Part shown: positions 1 to 7,133 of the stretch, one piece after another
Numbering within the stretch: the first letter of the stretch is position 1
Layout: each line of letters opens with the position of its first letter
Assembly: GCA_025354845.1 (NCBI GenBank)
Contig: JANXMD010000255.1
Coordinates: 1 to 9,558 of the forward strand
DNA: 9,558 bases
From: Verrucomicrobiota bacterium
GTDB lineage: Bacteria; Verrucomicrobiota; Verrucomicrobiia; Limisphaerales; UBA9464
Reading direction: 5' to 3'
The notes under the pieces: model-generated
Seen by the model: the letters and a program-made list of their open reading frames with translations, nothing else
Databases searched by the model: none
Told to the model about the DNA's origin: nothing
Translations under genes and position numbers: made by a program

Positions 1-99
1 CCCGGCAAGAATGGCGATGATGGCGATCACCACCAGGAGCTCAATGAGGGTGAAGGCGCGCGCGGCGGACGAGCGCATTGGGGTGGAGGGAGTGTTCAT
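1..99 (-). CDS. Prepilin-type N-terminal cleavage/methylation domain protein (5' part only)
   Basis: Only the first 33 codons lie in the window; the gene continues past the left edge. The peptide has a short basic leader of about 15 residues (start MNTPSTPMRSSAARA) followed by the class III signal FTLIELLVV and a run of Ile/Ala that begins the hydrophobic helix. This is the type IV pilin/type II secretion pseudopilin signal, cut by a prepilin peptidase just before the Phe, with the conserved Glu at mature position 5. The residue before the cut is Ala, not the usual Gly. The ATG at 99 is used; an in-frame ATG at 78 would also keep the signal. No clear Shine-Dalgarno is present. The gene is divergent from the XylR-like regulator, which could control it. 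What the mature part does cannot be told from this fragment. Confidence 0.85.
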   Translation of the reverse strand, partial: MNTPSTPMRSSAARAFTLIELLVVIAIIAILAG

Positions 100-278
100 G
101 AAGGATCGAGCGCTGGCCCCGATGGCGACGAGCGCGCGCAGCGGGACAAAGCCACCGCCATGCCGAGATCGTCAACCAAGGGGTATCTGACTTCACCCAA
201 TCACCCCCGCTCCCCGCCGTCCATGAAGTTGTACGCTTTTGAATTGAGGTTTTTCACCTTCGGATCGAGGACGGGGCA

Positions 279-299
279 CCGGTTCCAATATCCAACCGG
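279..299. promoter_or_regulatory. Perfect dyad (possible operator) upstream of the regulator gene
   Basis: CCGGTT (279-284) and AACCGG (294-299) form a perfect inverted repeat around a 9-nt spacer that is richer in A and T. The arm centres are 15 bp apart. It lies in the 100-324 gap between two divergent genes, ending 25 bp before the preferred GTG of the regulator. The position suits an autoregulatory or shared operator, but no protein binding is shown, and E. coli XylR sites are organised differently. A chance 6-bp dyad in GC-rich DNA is possible. No convincing -35/-10 pair was seen in the gap on either strand. Confidence 0.3.
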
Positions 300-324
300 C
301 CACGAATTTGTTTACTCTCACCGT

Positions 325-1482
325 GTGGATCGCCCCCACAAAGTCGCACTGCTGGTAGAGACTTCCAACGCGTACGCGCGGGAGCTGCTGCACGGCGTGC
401 GGGAGTGGCTGCGACAGCACGGGCCGTGGAGCCTCTGGCTGGCGGAAACCGGTCGCGGCGCGGCCCCGCCGGGCTGGCTGCGGGACTGGCGCGGAGATGG
501 CATCATCGCGCGGATTGAAAACCCTGCGATCGCCCGAGCCGTGGCCGCCTCGGGCCTTCCCACGGTCGACGTCAGCGCCGCCCGGCTGCTGCATGATCTT
601 CCCTGGCTCGAGACCGACGATCGGGCCATCGCCCACACCGCCGCCGAACACCTGCGAGAACGCGGTTTCCAGAGTTTTGGGTACTGCGGCGATGCGCGAT
701 TCAACTGGTCGCGCTGGCGCGGCGAAGCCTTTGCCGCCCACCTCGAACGCCACGGATTCCACTGCGTGCACTTCCACGAAACCGCCGCCAACCGGGCGCG
801 AACCACGGATGGCGAAACCGAGCTCACCTCGCTGGCCGAATGGATCCGGGATCTACCGAAGCCGGCCGGCATCTTCGCCGGCTACGACATTCGCGGTCTC
901 CAGGTGCTCGAAGCGTGTCGCCGACTCGGAGTCGCGGTTCCTGACTCGGTGGCGGTCCTTGGGGTGGACAACGACGAACTCCTCTGCGATCTCGCAGATC
1001 CACCGCTATCGAGCGTGATCCCCGATGTACGCCGGACCGGATTCGAAGCCGCGGCGCTGCTTGATCGGATGATGCGCGGAGAAAAGATTCGGGGCGAAGG
1101 TAGGCTGTTCGCCCCCCAGGGTGTCGCCACACGGCAATCCACCGACGTTGTCGCCGTGGCGGACCGTCAGGTGTCAGCGGCCGTGCGTTTCATCCGCGAA
1201 CACGCGTGCCGGGGAATTGGAGTAGCCGACGTGCTGAAGGCCGTTCCCATGTCGCGGCGCGTCCTGGAGACCCGTTTCCGAAAACTGCTCGGACGCTCAC
1301 CGCACGAACAGATTCTCAACGTGAAACTCGACCGCGTGAAACGCCTGCTGGCCGAGACCGACCTCTCGCTGTCCGCGATCGCTGAACGCACGGGATTCGC
1401 GCACGTGGAGTATCTGAGCGTGGCCTTCAAACGACATTCCGGAATCAACGCGAGTGATTTTCGGGCCGGGCGCCGGCCTTAG
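325..1482 (+). CDS. XylR-like transcriptional regulator (LacI-type sensor + AraC-type HTH)
   Basis: About 385 residues, close to E. coli XylR (392). Residues about 5-280 match a LacI/periplasmic-binding-protein-like sensor, with HKVALLVETSNAYARELLHGV at its N-terminal edge, GDGIIARIENP, and VAVLGVDNDELLCD followed by PPLSSV near its end. Residues about 283-380 form an AraC-type domain with two helix-turn-helix units (VRFIREHACRGIGV; the second around LSLSAIAERTGFAHVEYLSVAFKRHSG). The family binds a sugar, xylose in E. coli, and usually activates catabolic genes; the ligand here is unknown. An in-frame ATG at 160 would add 55 residues with no family similarity, from less GC-rich, promoter-like DNA, and an ATG at 223 would add 34. 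The GTG at 325 fits the family N-terminus best, although no Shine-Dalgarno supports it. Divergent from a prepilin-type gene, which may be a target. Confidence 0.9.
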   Translation: MDRPHKVALLVETSNAYARELLHGVREWLRQHGPWSLWLAETGRGAAPPGWLRDWRGDGIIARIENPAIARAVAASGLPTVDVSAARLLHDLPWLETDDRAIAHTAAEHLRERGFQSFGYCGDARFNWSRWRGEAFAAHLERHGFHCVHFHETAANRARTTDGETELTSLAEWIRDLPKPAGIFAGYDIRGLQVLEACRRLGVAVPDSVAVLGVDNDELLCDLADPPLSSVIPDVRRTGFEAAALLDRMMRGEKIRGEGRLFAPQGVATRQSTDVVAVADRQVSAAVRFIREHACRGIGVADVLKAVPMSRRVLETRFRKLLGRSPHEQILNVKLDRVKRLLAETDLSLSAIAERTGFAHVEYLSVAFKRHSGINASDFRAGRRP

Positions 1483-1487
1483 AGCGC

Positions 1488-1522
1488 GGCTGAATTCAGC
1501 CCTCGCCTCGAACGAAGGCGGG
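1488..1522. terminator. Possible bidirectional hairpin terminator between convergent genes
   Basis: The 42-bp gap between the stop codons of the regulator and the TPR gene holds a 14-bp perfect palindrome, GGCTGAATTCAGCC (1488-1501), and directly after it a 7-bp stem with one G-T pair (1502-1508 with 1516-1522, loop CGAACGA). Tail-to-tail placement suggests a terminator for both directions. There is no T-tract on either side, so this is not a classical intrinsic terminator. Confidence 0.3.
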
Positions 1523-1524
1523 AT

Positions 1525-2772
1525 TCAAACCGCGTGCCGCGACGGATCGGGAATGGTCGGATCGCCGCGCTTGAGTCCAATGTTGGCCTCGTAGGTACCC
1601 AGTCGGACCGTGCGCGGGGCGGCCTTGGCGCGGCGGTCGAGTCCCAGCAGTTGAATGCGTGATTCCGCCTGCTGCGCCCAGTGGGTTCCCGGAAACAGCG
1701 AGCCAATGCGCTCGAGCGTCAACCTGGCCACCCCCGTCCCGTCCGGCGATTTCAACTGGAGATCAGCAAGCTCGTTCAACCAGCGCGCCACCTGCCGAGG
1801 CGCCATGCCAGGCTGACGGATGAGGTGTTCGAGCAAATCGGTCGCCAAATCAAACCGCTGCCAGTGCTCCACATACAATCGGGCAAGCTTCTCGCGCGAT
1901 TCCCAATCGTCGGGGGATGCCTCAATTCGGGCGACGTACTGCTGGGTCTGAGCATCGGAATCCACTTCAGGGAGCTGACTCGCGCCGAAATCCTCGGTGA
2001 GTCCCAGCCGCTCCTCGTGCCGCACCACCGGAATCGGCGCGTGCTCCTCGCGGGTCGCCAGTTCCTCAGGTTCGGGGAGGTGCGCCAACCGCTGAGACGC
2101 AGTGATCGCGGCTTCGGTTCCGGCAAACTGGGACACGATCCGTCGGTACAATTCCCTCGCACCCTGAACGTCGCCCTGCCGATTCAACTTCAGCTCGGCC
2201 TGACGGCTCATCGCCTGGGCGACCACCGAAGGATCCGCATCGGGCTCGACGATCATCTCCGTCAGCACGGCGAGTGCCGTGGAAACATCCTTCAAGTCAT
2301 CGGAATGAATCTCCGCGAGCATCCGCATCCCGTCGGGGTCCGAGGGAAAGCGCTCTAACTGCGCTTCAACTTCCGTAATGGCAGCCAGGTAATCTCCGCG
2401 CTTCCGGTAGGCAATCGCACGTGCATAGAAAGGGCGCAACTCAACCGCCTCGTCTCCGCCGGTCATTGCCCCGAGGAGCGGCGTCAGAGCGAAGCTGACC
2501 ATTGATGGAATCCACAACGCGCACAGCGGCACTGCGGCAATCAGTACCGCCACGAGAGCCATGAACTGCTCGGTCTTCCCGCCGCCGCTGCCATTGCGAA
2601 ACGCCCAAATGACACCTCCAAGCAGCAGAGCGGTGATGAGGACTCGCGACGGCCAATCCACCGCATCATTAATGCTTCCCGCCTTGCTGATGCGCCAAAA
2701 CAAAAAGGCGGTAAGCGCCAGCAGAATCAGACCGCCACCCAGACCAACGATCAACGAGGCAAAGAGGAACAT
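1525..2772 (-). CDS. Membrane protein with three TM helices and C-terminal TPR-like repeats
   Basis: 415 residues from the ATG at 2772. Three hydrophobic segments are visible: about 2-27 (MFLFASLIVGLGGGL...), 42-58 (VLITALLLGGVIWAF) and 71-101 (MALVAVLIAAVPLCALWIP...). The rest is soluble and helical. TPR-like units occur near 114-145 (ARAIAYRKRGDYLAAITEVE, then FPSDPD), 187-220 (QAELKLNRQGDVQGARELYR, then FAGTEAA), 287-320 (DDWESREKLARLYVEHWQRF) and 327-365. Such proteins act as scaffolds for protein complexes; no catalytic motif is visible and the partner is unknown. A GTG at 2868 would add 32 residues that look like neither signal nor domain, so the ATG directly before the first helix is preferred. 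Neither start has a clear Shine-Dalgarno. Last gene of a probable operon behind the Ig/lamin-tail and prepilin genes, so its partner may be exported or pilus-like. Confidence 0.75.
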   Translation of the reverse strand: MFLFASLIVGLGGGLILLALTAFLFWRISKAGSINDAVDWPSRVLITALLLGGVIWAFRNGSGGGKTEQFMALVAVLIAAVPLCALWIPSMVSFALTPLLGAMTGGDEAVELRPFYARAIAYRKRGDYLAAITEVEAQLERFPSDPDGMRMLAEIHSDDLKDVSTALAVLTEMIVEPDADPSVVAQAMSRQAELKLNRQGDVQGARELYRRIVSQFAGTEAAITASQRLAHLPEPEELATREEHAPIPVVRHEERLGLTEDFGASQLPEVDSDAQTQQYVARIEASPDDWESREKLARLYVEHWQRFDLATDLLEHLIRQPGMAPRQVARWLNELADLQLKSPDGTGVARLTLERIGSLFPGTHWAQQAESRIQLLGLDRRAKAAPRTVRLGTYEANIGLKRGDPTIPDPSRHAV

Positions 2773-2896
2773 CGCAGGAGGAAGGGAAAAGGGTTGGGGA
2801 ATCCGGTTCGCGAGGCGTCTCGGCAACCAAGCACAGGGGCTCGGTGCCGTCCACGACGAATTCACCACCGCGAAGACGTCAAGACCTTCTCCAACG

Positions 2897-3592
2897 TCAG
2901 GGCGCGAAGGGATTCCACTTCAGATCCGGCAAATCCAGCCGTCCCTCGTTCTTCCCAAAGTCCCAGAATCGCCGGGCAGTCCACCGCTGTACGTGGCCAT
3001 CCAGGAATAGAAAATGGCATCCGGCCCCATGCAAATTCGTGTGGGGATGATTCGCCGACGCCACGGCAGCGAGCCGCCCGTTATCAAAAAGCCATACGGT
3101 CGCTGCCGGTGACGGAACGGATCCGGCCTGGATGCGTCGCCCCGCTCCCTGGCCGTTGACGTTCTCGTTCAGACAATAATGGAAGAGGTTGACTCCATTG
3201 CTTCGCCTCCGATTGGCGGGACAAAGCCAGACCGAACGTGGCAACGCGGTCGCCGGATTTGTGTGCCAGGCGGCTCGGTCATAGGCCTCAATCCCTGCCG
3301 CTCTGGGGAGATCCACATACCAGCCGGATGCGGTGGATTCCCCGTTCGGCGCACCGTCCGGCGGCAGGAAGTCGCCATTCTCGGCGGCATAGGAGTGGGT
3401 GGCGATCCCCCATTCCCGCAGATTGGACCGACAGACCGCACCCCTTCCCTGCGCCGTCGCGCGGGCAAAAGCTGGCAATAGTAGGCTCGCGAGCAAAACC
3501 AGGATGCCCAACACGACCAGCAACTCAATCAGAGTGAAGGCTCGCCTTTCACGAAACTCCGCCGGTGGACACCATTGGATGCCCGAGTTCAT
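2897..3592 (-). CDS. Prepilin-type protein with H-X9-DG processing-associated motif
   Basis: 231 residues. A leader of 18 residues ending in RERRA is followed by FTLIELLVVLGILVLLASLL, the class III prepilin signal: cleavage would fall between A18 and F19, with the conserved Glu at mature position 5. The C-terminal half shows the motif H188-nine residues-D198-G199 (HGAGCHFLFLDGHVQRW), which defines the H-X9-DG family of pseudopilin-like proteins, numerous in Verrucomicrobiota and Planctomycetota. Other family-like parts are CRSNLREWG, YAAENGDFLPPDG and WLCPANRR. It is expected at the inner membrane or periplasm as a pilin-like subunit or secretion pseudopilin; the exact role of the family is not known. 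Its ATG overlaps the stop of the Ig/lamin-tail gene as ATGA, which suggests translational coupling. The position before the cleavage site is Ala, where Gly is usual. Confidence 0.9.
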   Translation of the reverse strand: MNSGIQWCPPAEFRERRAFTLIELLVVLGILVLLASLLLPAFARATAQGRGAVCRSNLREWGIATHSYAAENGDFLPPDGAPNGESTASGWYVDLPRAAGIEAYDRAAWHTNPATALPRSVWLCPANRRRSNGVNLFHYCLNENVNGQGAGRRIQAGSVPSPAATVWLFDNGRLAAVASANHPHTNLHGAGCHFLFLDGHVQRWTARRFWDFGKNEGRLDLPDLKWNPFAP

Positions 3593-5649
3593 GGGCGTCG
3601 GACCCGATAGAAGAAGTTCAACCCCACGGGCCCCAGCGATTCACTGAAGGTCCCGGAATCCGTCGGCACCGTCACGGGCGCAAAGGGACCACCAGGCGCC
3701 GTGGAGCGCTCCACAACGTAGCGCAACCCAGGTTTGGGTACCCACCGAATCTCGATCTGATTCTCAGGCCCAAGGGCAGCACGGGAATCCACCCCCATGG
3801 TTTCCGGATCCACCGGAACCAAAACCCACGGGGTGCCATCCGTGCGAAGTCCCGCACTGCTCGATCGCGAAGACAACGGAGGATGCGGGACAAATGCCGT
3901 TCCCATCCCGGGTTCCCAATAGAATGAAACCCCATCCGTCACCGCTTGCGGAGCGAGCCGCAGCCGTTGAACCAGATTGGACCGGTCATTCCGAACCTCC
4001 AGGTAGGAACCGACTCGAAACGCATCAGCGAGTCCACCGGCCTCCGAAGCAGGACGCGCCATCACTGCAAGGCGCGCAGCGCCCCCATCATTCACGGCGC
4101 CATAAATCACCAAGGCGTTGGTCGGCGCCATCGTCTCGCCCACGTCGAACCGATGCCGGATTCCCTCGGGCGTTTTCAAAAGCCAACCCGACAGATCCAG
4201 GGGAGCGGAGCCCCAGTTGACCCATTCCAGAAACTGATCGTCCCGGGACGGATCCGACGACGCACTGTCGCGGTTCAAGGGATTATCCCAAGAGGACAAC
4301 GTGGGGGATGACAACCATTCCGTGAGAACCAATTGCCGCTCTAAGATTGTTGGAACATAGGCATTCCAGTCGGCAATCGAAGCGGGGACGATGCCCTCAG
4401 GCAGCCCGGGATCCCGCAATGCGACTGTCGCGGCGATGCGAAAGGCGGCGATCCTGCCTGCGTCGGACTCCGATGGCCGCCAGACCAATTCGGCACGGGT
4501 GAATCCAGGACGGGATTCGACAACCGTCCATGGCGCTTCGGCGTCGGACGCGGTTCGCTCCTGGGTCCAGGCCATCTCCCTTCCCTCCGGATCGCGAGCC
4601 GTGGCCACCAGATGCAGCGCCTCCCCGGGCCGCACCGCGTGTTCCACGAACTGGTTGGTCCCGATGTCGGCCGGAAGCTGCGGGCGCTCCCTCCACGACC
4701 CAAGCTCCAGTAGCGGAGCGGCGGGCGCACGAACGGAGAGCATCACCGGGTCACTCAGCACCGATCCGACGCTGTTGCTGACCCGGACCCGATAAAGCCC
4801 CGAGTCGCTAAAACCAACCGCGGATAGATCCAGGCTCGATTGGGTTTCTCCTCGAAGGGGTACGTCGTCATGGAGCCATTGAAACGTCAGCGGTCCCGCC
4901 CCGGTCGCGGTCACTGAAAAGTCCGCACCCAACCCCGCTTCGAGGTCGAGGGGTTGGGGCGGAGCAGTAATTTGGGGGGGCTCCGGCGGGGGACCGAGGG
5001 GCTCGGCGTTGAAGGTAACCATGTCGAACCGCCAGGTACCGCTAGTGCTGTACGAGGAGCCGGACTTTACCGCGGCGTAGTTGGTTCCCGAGGCATAGTC
5101 CGAAACAATGCGGATGGAGAACTTCGGATTGTCGGCGGCGCCGGTGAAAAACTCAAAGGGGATGGTGATGCCATTGGTGAACACACTCTCGGTGGTGAGA
5201 GAGAACGGCAACACCTCGCGAAACGTACTGCCATCCGTGGCCACGAGGATGACGCCGGCGCGGCTGGAAGTAGCGGTCGCACGAAGATCGAAGCGGAGCG
5301 TGGTCAGTCGATAACCGGCCGTGCTGACGTCGAACTGCACGCCGGCCGTTCTGGCACCGTGCCCCTGAGTGGGAAAGTGCGCGAGCGCGAGCGCAAGATC
5401 GTTGGTCCCGGCGGGATCACTCGAACCCGTTCCCGATGAAAACTGCGCATTAAGTGCGCCGAGAACCGTGGCAGACCCGACGCCCACGGCGGGAGTCGGG
5501 TGATTCGTGTCCCCCGATGCATTGAAATTCCACTGCGCGAGAATGGCTCCCCGGGCGGGCGCAGCGCGCAGGCAACTCAAGAGCAATACCAACCCGACAC
5601 AACCGTTCAAAAACCTGCGACAATCCGGCCATCGTAGCTGATCACACAT
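3589..5649 (-). CDS. Secreted protein with Ig-like and lamin-tail (LTD) domains
   Basis: 686 residues. A signal peptide is visible at about 1-35: basic start (CRRF), hydrophobic core CVGLVLLLSCL, likely cut after ARG or RGA. Residues 36-215 (ILAQWNFN...TWRFDMVTFNAEP) are a beta-rich domain of a kind often found at the start of large secreted proteins in this group. After a Pro linker (PLGPPPEPP), residues 225-306 form an Ig-like domain (TFQWLHDD and DSGLYRVRVSNSVGSV) without a cysteine pair. Residues about 438-560 resemble a lamin-tail domain (VLTEWLSSP, DQFLEWVNWGSAPLDLSGW, MAPTNALVIYG). The C-terminus (IRWVPKPGLRYVVERS...FFYRVRRP) looks like a fibronectin-type beta fold. No catalytic motif, LPXTG or PEP-CTERM tail is seen. 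It is probably an extracellular or surface structural/binding protein. A good Shine-Dalgarno (GAGGAGG, 5654-5660) lies 4 nt before the ATG. First gene of the minus-strand operon. Confidence 0.8.
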   Translation of the reverse strand: MCDQLRWPDCRRFLNGCVGLVLLLSCLRAAPARGAILAQWNFNASGDTNHPTPAVGVGSATVLGALNAQFSSGTGSSDPAGTNDLALALAHFPTQGHGARTAGVQFDVSTAGYRLTTLRFDLRATATSSRAGVILVATDGSTFREVLPFSLTTESVFTNGITIPFEFFTGAADNPKFSIRIVSDYASGTNYAAVKSGSSYSTSGTWRFDMVTFNAEPLGPPPEPPQITAPPQPLDLEAGLGADFSVTATGAGPLTFQWLHDDVPLRGETQSSLDLSAVGFSDSGLYRVRVSNSVGSVLSDPVMLSVRAPAAPLLELGSWRERPQLPADIGTNQFVEHAVRPGEALHLVATARDPEGREMAWTQERTASDAEAPWTVVESRPGFTRAELVWRPSESDAGRIAAFRIAATVALRDPGLPEGIVPASIADWNAYVPTILERQLVLTEWLSSPTLSSWDNPLNRDSASSDPSRDDQFLEWVNWGSAPLDLSGWLLKTPEGIRHRFDVGETMAPTNALVIYGAVNDGGAARLAVMARPASEAGGLADAFRVGSYLEVRNDRSNLVQRLRLAPQAVTDGVSFYWEPGMGTAFVPHPPLSSRSSSAGLRTDGTPWVLVPVDPETMGVDSRAALGPENQIEIRWVPKPGLRYVVERSTAPGGPFAPVTVPTDSGTFSESLGPVGLNFFYRVRRP

Positions 5650-5653
5650 AGTG

Positions 5654-5660
5654 CCTCCTC
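5654..5660 (-). promoter_or_regulatory. Ribosome binding site of the Ig/lamin-tail gene
   Basis: GAGGAGG on the minus strand, 4 nt before the ATG at 5649. It is one of only two strong Shine-Dalgarno sequences in the window and fixes the start of the operon's first gene. Confidence 0.65.
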
Positions 5661-5981
5661 GTCCTGGTTTCGAATGACACCGGTCGCAAGCGATCGGGTC
5701 GCCGCCCTTGAGATTTTGGGGACGTGCCTATAGACCCAGCACTTCGGCACCGTCGTCGCCAGCACCTCCTTGGAACCCTCCGTGCCAGCATCGCAGCCCG
5801 AAATCCTGCGCCACTCAGGCCTCGTTCCAAAACCCCAAGGGCAGCTGGTGGTGAGGCTAGTGAGATTCCGATCGAGCTGCCTAGTTGTGCACTTCAGTCA
5901 CAGTGCGGAAAAGTTGAGACGATCCTTTGGGAGGGTCGTCGCGACACCGGTATCAGCCCGAAGGCGACCGCATGCCGAAAC
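5661..5981. other. Long non-coding stretch upstream of the Ig/lamin-tail operon
   Basis: About 320 bp between the asd terminator and the ribosome binding site of the next minus-strand operon. No frame has a start, Shine-Dalgarno and protein-like composition together. Two small hairpins are visible: GACGATCC/GGGTCGTC (5918-5925 with 5933-5940, one G-T pair, 7-nt loop) and GCACT/AGTGC (5889-5893 with 5902-5906). It must hold the promoter of the downstream operon, but no convincing -35/-10 pair was found; a weak TATAGG-like -10 lies near 5730 on the minus strand. A known riboswitch was not recognised. Confidence 0.5.
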
Positions 5982-6021
5982 AAAAAACGCGGGCCCCGGT
6001 TTGGTTCCGGGAGCCCGCGTT
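5982..6021 (-). terminator. Intrinsic terminator of asd
   Basis: Read on the minus strand, AACGCGGGC (6021-6013) pairs perfectly with GCCCGCGTT (5994-5986). The stem continues for five more GC pairs past one bulged base to a 7-nt loop (AACCAAA on this strand). A run of six T follows (5987-5982), partly shared with the stem base. It lies 22 bp after the asd stop and is a textbook Rho-independent terminator that closes the DUF4380-PNPOx-asd unit. Confidence 0.92.
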
Positions 6022-6043
6022 AAGGGAAGTCGCCCCGCCGCGA

Positions 6044-7048
6044 TCAGCGGAGCAATTCTTCGGCGATCTGCACCGCGTTCAGGGCGGCGCCTTTCAGCAA
6101 CTGGTCGCCGGCGACCCAAAAGCAAAGGCCGTTGTCCAAGGCGCAATCCAGGCGGAGTCGCCCCACGGCGCAATTGTATTTGCCCGAGACATCGAGCGGC
6201 ATCGGATAGCTCTTGTTGGCGGGATCATCCACCACGTCGAGCCCGGGTGCCTTTGCCAACACGGCGCGGGCCGCCTCGAGGGTAACAGGCTTCTCGAACT
6301 CGGCGCTCACCGCCACCGAGTGTGCCCGGAACACCGGGACCCGCACGCAGGTCACCGAGGCGCGAAAATCCGGATGATGCATGATCTTGCGGCCTTCGTT
6401 TTCCATCTTCATCTCCTCCTTGGTGTAGCCAGTGGAGAGGAAGGAATCGACGTGCGGCAGCACATTGAATGCGATCTGGTGAGGATAGACCTCCTTGGTC
6501 ACCGGCGTGCCGGCGACGTACTCGCGGACCTGACGTTCGAGTTCCTCCACCGCCTTGGCGCCGGTGCCGGAGACCGCCTGGTAGCTCGACGCAATCACGC
6601 GGCGTACCCCGAAGGCCTGGTGCAACGGATACAACGCCATCAGGGTGATGGCGGTGGTGCAGTTCGGATTGGCGAGAATGCCCTTATGGAGCTTCACGTC
6701 GCCCGGATTGATCTCGGGCACCACGAGCGGCACCGAGTCGTCCATGCGAAAGGCCGAAGAGTTGTCCACGACCACGCATCCGGCCGCGGCGGCGATTGGC
6801 GCAAACTCACGCGAGATGGAACCCCCGGCGCTGAAGAGCGCGATGTCGATCCCCTTGAAGGAATCGCGAGTGAGCTCGGTGACGGTGTGTTCGACGCCTC
6901 GGAATTTCAGGCGGCGCCCGACAGAGCGGGCGGACGCGAGCAGGGTCAGTTTGCCCACCGGGAAGTTGCGCTTCTCGAGGGTTTCAATCATTTCCACGCC
7001 GACGGCGCCTGTGGCGCCGACGACGGCCACGTGCGGAGTGCGATTCAT
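6044..7048 (-). CDS. asd: Aspartate-semialdehyde dehydrogenase
   Basis: 334 residues, normal for the family. The enzyme reduces L-4-aspartyl phosphate to L-aspartate 4-semialdehyde with NADPH in the cytosol, the branch point to lysine/diaminopimelate, threonine and methionine. The N-terminus carries the dinucleotide-binding loop GATGAVG (11-17) and LASARSVG (37-44). The catalytic cysteine is C130 in NPNCTT (127-132), followed by SSYQAVSGTG (154-163), typical of the bacterial enzyme with Gln at the active site. RVPVFRAHSVAVSAEFE (236-252) supplies the substrate-binding Arg and the catalytic His (H243). GDQLLKGAALNAVQIAE (314-330) is the conserved end that recloses the NADP site. All key residues are present, so it should be active. 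No strong Shine-Dalgarno is seen. It follows the PNPOx-like gene by 85 bp on the same strand and has a strong terminator 22 bp after its stop. Confidence 0.97.
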   Translation of the reverse strand: MNRTPHVAVVGATGAVGVEMIETLEKRNFPVGKLTLLASARSVGRRLKFRGVEHTVTELTRDSFKGIDIALFSAGGSISREFAPIAAAAGCVVVDNSSAFRMDDSVPLVVPEINPGDVKLHKGILANPNCTTAITLMALYPLHQAFGVRRVIASSYQAVSGTGAKAVEELERQVREYVAGTPVTKEVYPHQIAFNVLPHVDSFLSTGYTKEEMKMENEGRKIMHHPDFRASVTCVRVPVFRAHSVAVSAEFEKPVTLEAARAVLAKAPGLDVVDDPANKSYPMPLDVSGKYNCAVGRLRLDCALDNGLCFWVAGDQLLKGAALNAVQIAEELLR

Positions 7049-7133
7049 AAAAGGCCGGCCAGCCTAGAACAGGCCACGAAAGTGTCGAGGCGAAGTTTTC
7101 TCTGCCTTCGAATGGATTGGATCGATTCCTCCC

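Noticed and set aside
160..324. N-terminal extension of the XylR-like regulator from the ATG at 160
   Set aside because: The 55 extra residues show no family similarity, the DNA is less GC-rich than the genes and promoter-like, and the extension would cover the dyad at 279-299. It is not impossible, so it is kept as the alternative start.
1464..1478. GGCCGG-GCG-CCGGCC hairpin at the 3' end of the regulator gene
   Set aside because: It lies inside the coding sequence, has only a 3-nt loop and no T-tract. Such GC-only inverted repeats are expected by chance in this DNA.
5640..5765. AAGGAGG followed directly by GTG on the minus strand (GTG at 5765), a possible small gene upstream of the Ig/lamin-tail gene
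   Set aside because: The Shine-Dalgarno-like sequence overlaps the start codon, leaving no spacer; the reading frame has no protein-like pattern and would overlap the start of the real gene.
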